Made by a program: the position numbers and the translations under genes | Source of the DNA: Pseudomonadota bacterium | GTDB taxonomy: Bacteria > Desulfobacterota > Syntrophobacteria > Syntrophobacterales > Syntrophobacteraceae | Length of the DNA stretch: 7,483 nt | Reading direction: 5' to 3' | Assembly (NCBI GenBank): GCA_023416335.1 | Contig: JAEZHY010000300.1 | Span: 1 to 7,483 of the forward strand | The notes under the pieces: model-generated | What the model saw: the letters and a program-made list of their open reading frames with translations, nothing else | What the model was told of the DNA's origin: nothing | The model's database searches: none | Shown: piece by piece, positions 6,339 to 7,483 of the stretch | Layout of the letters: every line of letters begins with the position of its first letter | Position numbering within the stretch: the stretch's first letter is position 1

Positions 6339-6406
6339 ATCACGCAGAGCGCACGGTGATGTGATGGCAATTCTTTAGATCAAGCACCATCGATTGGGAG
6401 GTTGCC

Positions 6407-7483
6407 ATGACTTGTGGGTCGGCCGTACCAAAACGCAGGGGCGATTCAAGACCTGCCAACAGGAGAGGGTCTGCGTGCACTCGCGCCCAGATCCATTTTA
6501 TGCCCAAAGCCGTTCGGTTTCGATCGGGTGTGCCAAATGCAGGAAAAGCGATAATTGACCTTGTGCCCGTATTAGACGAGTTTCTTTCGGCTCGCGATCT
6601 GACCGACGTATGGAATGTCATCCACAAATCCGTTCAGCATCTTACGGGGGCGGACACAGCAACATTCAATCTTCGAAAAGAAATCCTGCATGATCATGCC
6701 AACGCGCGGACAATCAACCTGCTGAAAGCGAAAGGCTTTCCGATCGACAGCTACATAACGAAGCAGGTCATCAATCGACCGGAACCTGTAATTATTGATG
6801 ATATACAGTCAGACGAACAAGTTCCCAGTGCGATCCGCCGATCAAGCCCATTCAGAAGCCTTATTATGGTCCCCGTCCGGCAGGACCATCCAATCGGAAC
6901 AATCGGTGCTTATTGGTCTGAACACTTTTCCCAATTATCGGAGATGGTTGGAGCCCTTCAGTTCCTGGGTGAACTTGCTTCTTTTGCCGTCGGCCAAATC
7001 GAACGGCAGCACGATCGGGAACTGAAGGCAAGGATCATCCGTGACAGTGAAAAGCGATATCAGGTCATTGGAGAAATTCTCCCTTACGGGGTCTGGTGGG
7101 CCGACCGCGATGGGCGTCCCGAGTATGTGAGTCCAACATTCCTGAGTCTTCTGGATATGTCGATGGAGGAGGTTCGTGCTTACGGATGGTCCAGGCGGAT
7201 TGTTCAAGAGGATGCCGAGGCGGCCACCAGGAAATGGCTCAACTGCGTCCAAACCGGCACTCCCTGGGATCATATATTTCGAATTTCAGACGGTGAGGGA
7301 AGGATTCGCACGGTTCTTTCAAGGGGCCTTCCGGTAATGGACGAAAAAGGACGAATCAGCAGTTGGACGGGCATTAACCTTGATATCACAGCCTTCGTGC
7401 AGTCGGAAGAAGCCTTGCGGATCAGCGAGGAACGACTGCGCCTGGCTTTGGAATCAGCGGACCTGGGCACATGGGATTATGAC
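6407..7483 (+). CDS. GAF-PAS sensory protein, N-terminal part (runs off the right edge)
   Basis: An open frame of 359 codons runs from the ATG at 6407 to the last base without a stop; an in-frame TGA at 6362 closes it upstream. GGAGG (6397-6401) lies 5 nt before the ATG, which makes this the preferred start. The first 31 residues are rich in Arg and Ser and look unlike a folded domain. An in-frame ATG at 6500 (residue 32) has no ribosome site. A GAF-type domain covers about residues 45-198 (FLSARDLTDVWNVI, then PVIIDDI, then RSLIMVPV and PIGTIGAYW), followed by a helical joint at 199-217. A PAS domain with PAC-like end covers about 214-332 (GVWWADRDGRPEYVSP, then SWTGINLDIT). A second PAS begins at about 336 (ALRISEERLRLAL, GTWDYD). 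No membrane segment is seen. Its output domain lies outside the window: histidine kinase is the commonest for this plan, but diguanylate cyclase or LuxR are possible. Confidence 0.85.
   Translation, partial: MTCGSAVPKRRGDSRPANRRGSACTRAQIHFMPKAVRFRSGVPNAGKAIIDLVPVLDEFLSARDLTDVWNVIHKSVQHLTGADTATFNLRKEILHDHANARTINLLKAKGFPIDSYITKQVINRPEPVIIDDIQSDEQVPSAIRRSSPFRSLIMVPVRQDHPIGTIGAYWSEHFSQLSEMVGALQFLGELASFAVGQIERQHDRELKARIIRDSEKRYQVIGEILPYGVWWADRDGRPEYVSPTFLSLLDMSMEEVRAYGWSRRIVQEDAEAATRKWLNCVQTGTPWDHIFRISDGEGRIRTVLSRGLPVMDEKGRISSWTGINLDITAFVQSEEALRISEERLRLALESADLGTWDYD

Larger units (their letters stand above)
6037..6406. other. Divergent intergenic region between the two sensor genes
   Basis: These 370 nt are AT-rich and contain no convincing gene. 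They must carry the promoters of both divergent genes. Visible elements are the 6-bp-arm dyad at 6071-6092 near the minus-strand gene, an inverted repeat GCACC/GGTGC at 6310-6328, a sigma-54-like element at 6323-6338, and the GGAGG ribosome site at 6397-6401 of the plus-strand gene. No sigma-70 promoter stood out. Confidence 0.6.

Noticed and set aside
6340..6627. Minus-strand open frame of 95 codons opposite the start of the GAF-PAS gene
   Set aside because: The plus strand has a strong ribosome site and a continuous GAF-PAS frame here; the minus frame shows no domain.

Overview
The window looks like chromosomal DNA from a Gram-negative bacterium of moderate GC, most plausibly a Desulfobacterota (deltaproteobacterial) anaerobe. 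This assignment is an inference. It rests on the PAS-PAS-PAS-LuxR regulator without a kinase or receiver, the neighbouring GAF/PAS sensor, and short CACGAAA-type intergenic repeats, all of which I associate with that group. No rRNA, tRNA, CRISPR array or insertion sequence was seen.

Left part (about 227-3974, all on the minus strand): a compact operon, read right to left as phnC (ATPase), phnD (periplasmic binding protein), phnE (permease), and an iron-containing alcohol dehydrogenase of the phosphonate-associated kind. Gaps are 41, 17 and 12 nt, so the four genes are very probably co-transcribed. The transporter would import a phosphonate. PhnD keeps the residues that in E. coli PhnD hold 2-aminoethylphosphonate. 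The dehydrogenase would interconvert an aldehyde and an alcohol, plausibly phosphonoacetaldehyde and 2-hydroxyethylphosphonate. No C-P lyase, phosphonatase (PhnX) or transaminase (PhnW) gene is in the window. The next gene to the left may begin at the extreme left edge, but this is weakly supported.

Middle (about 3975-4389): a 415-nt non-coding region upstream of phnC. It holds a strong Shine-Dalgarno that moves the phnC start to a GTG, an imperfect 29-bp palindrome (operator candidate), and a long imperfect stem-loop at 4127-4212 that looks like a structured RNA.

Right part (4390-7483): a minus-strand PAS-PAS-PAS-LuxR single-component regulator (4390-6036) and, divergent from it across a 370-nt spacer, a plus-strand GAF-PAS sensor gene (6407 to beyond the right edge). 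The spacer carries a possible sigma-54 promoter for the plus-strand gene and small inverted repeats. The two sensors share a related PAS segment. The LuxR-type protein lies directly upstream of the phn operon on the same strand and is the best local candidate for its regulator, though nothing in the sequence proves this.
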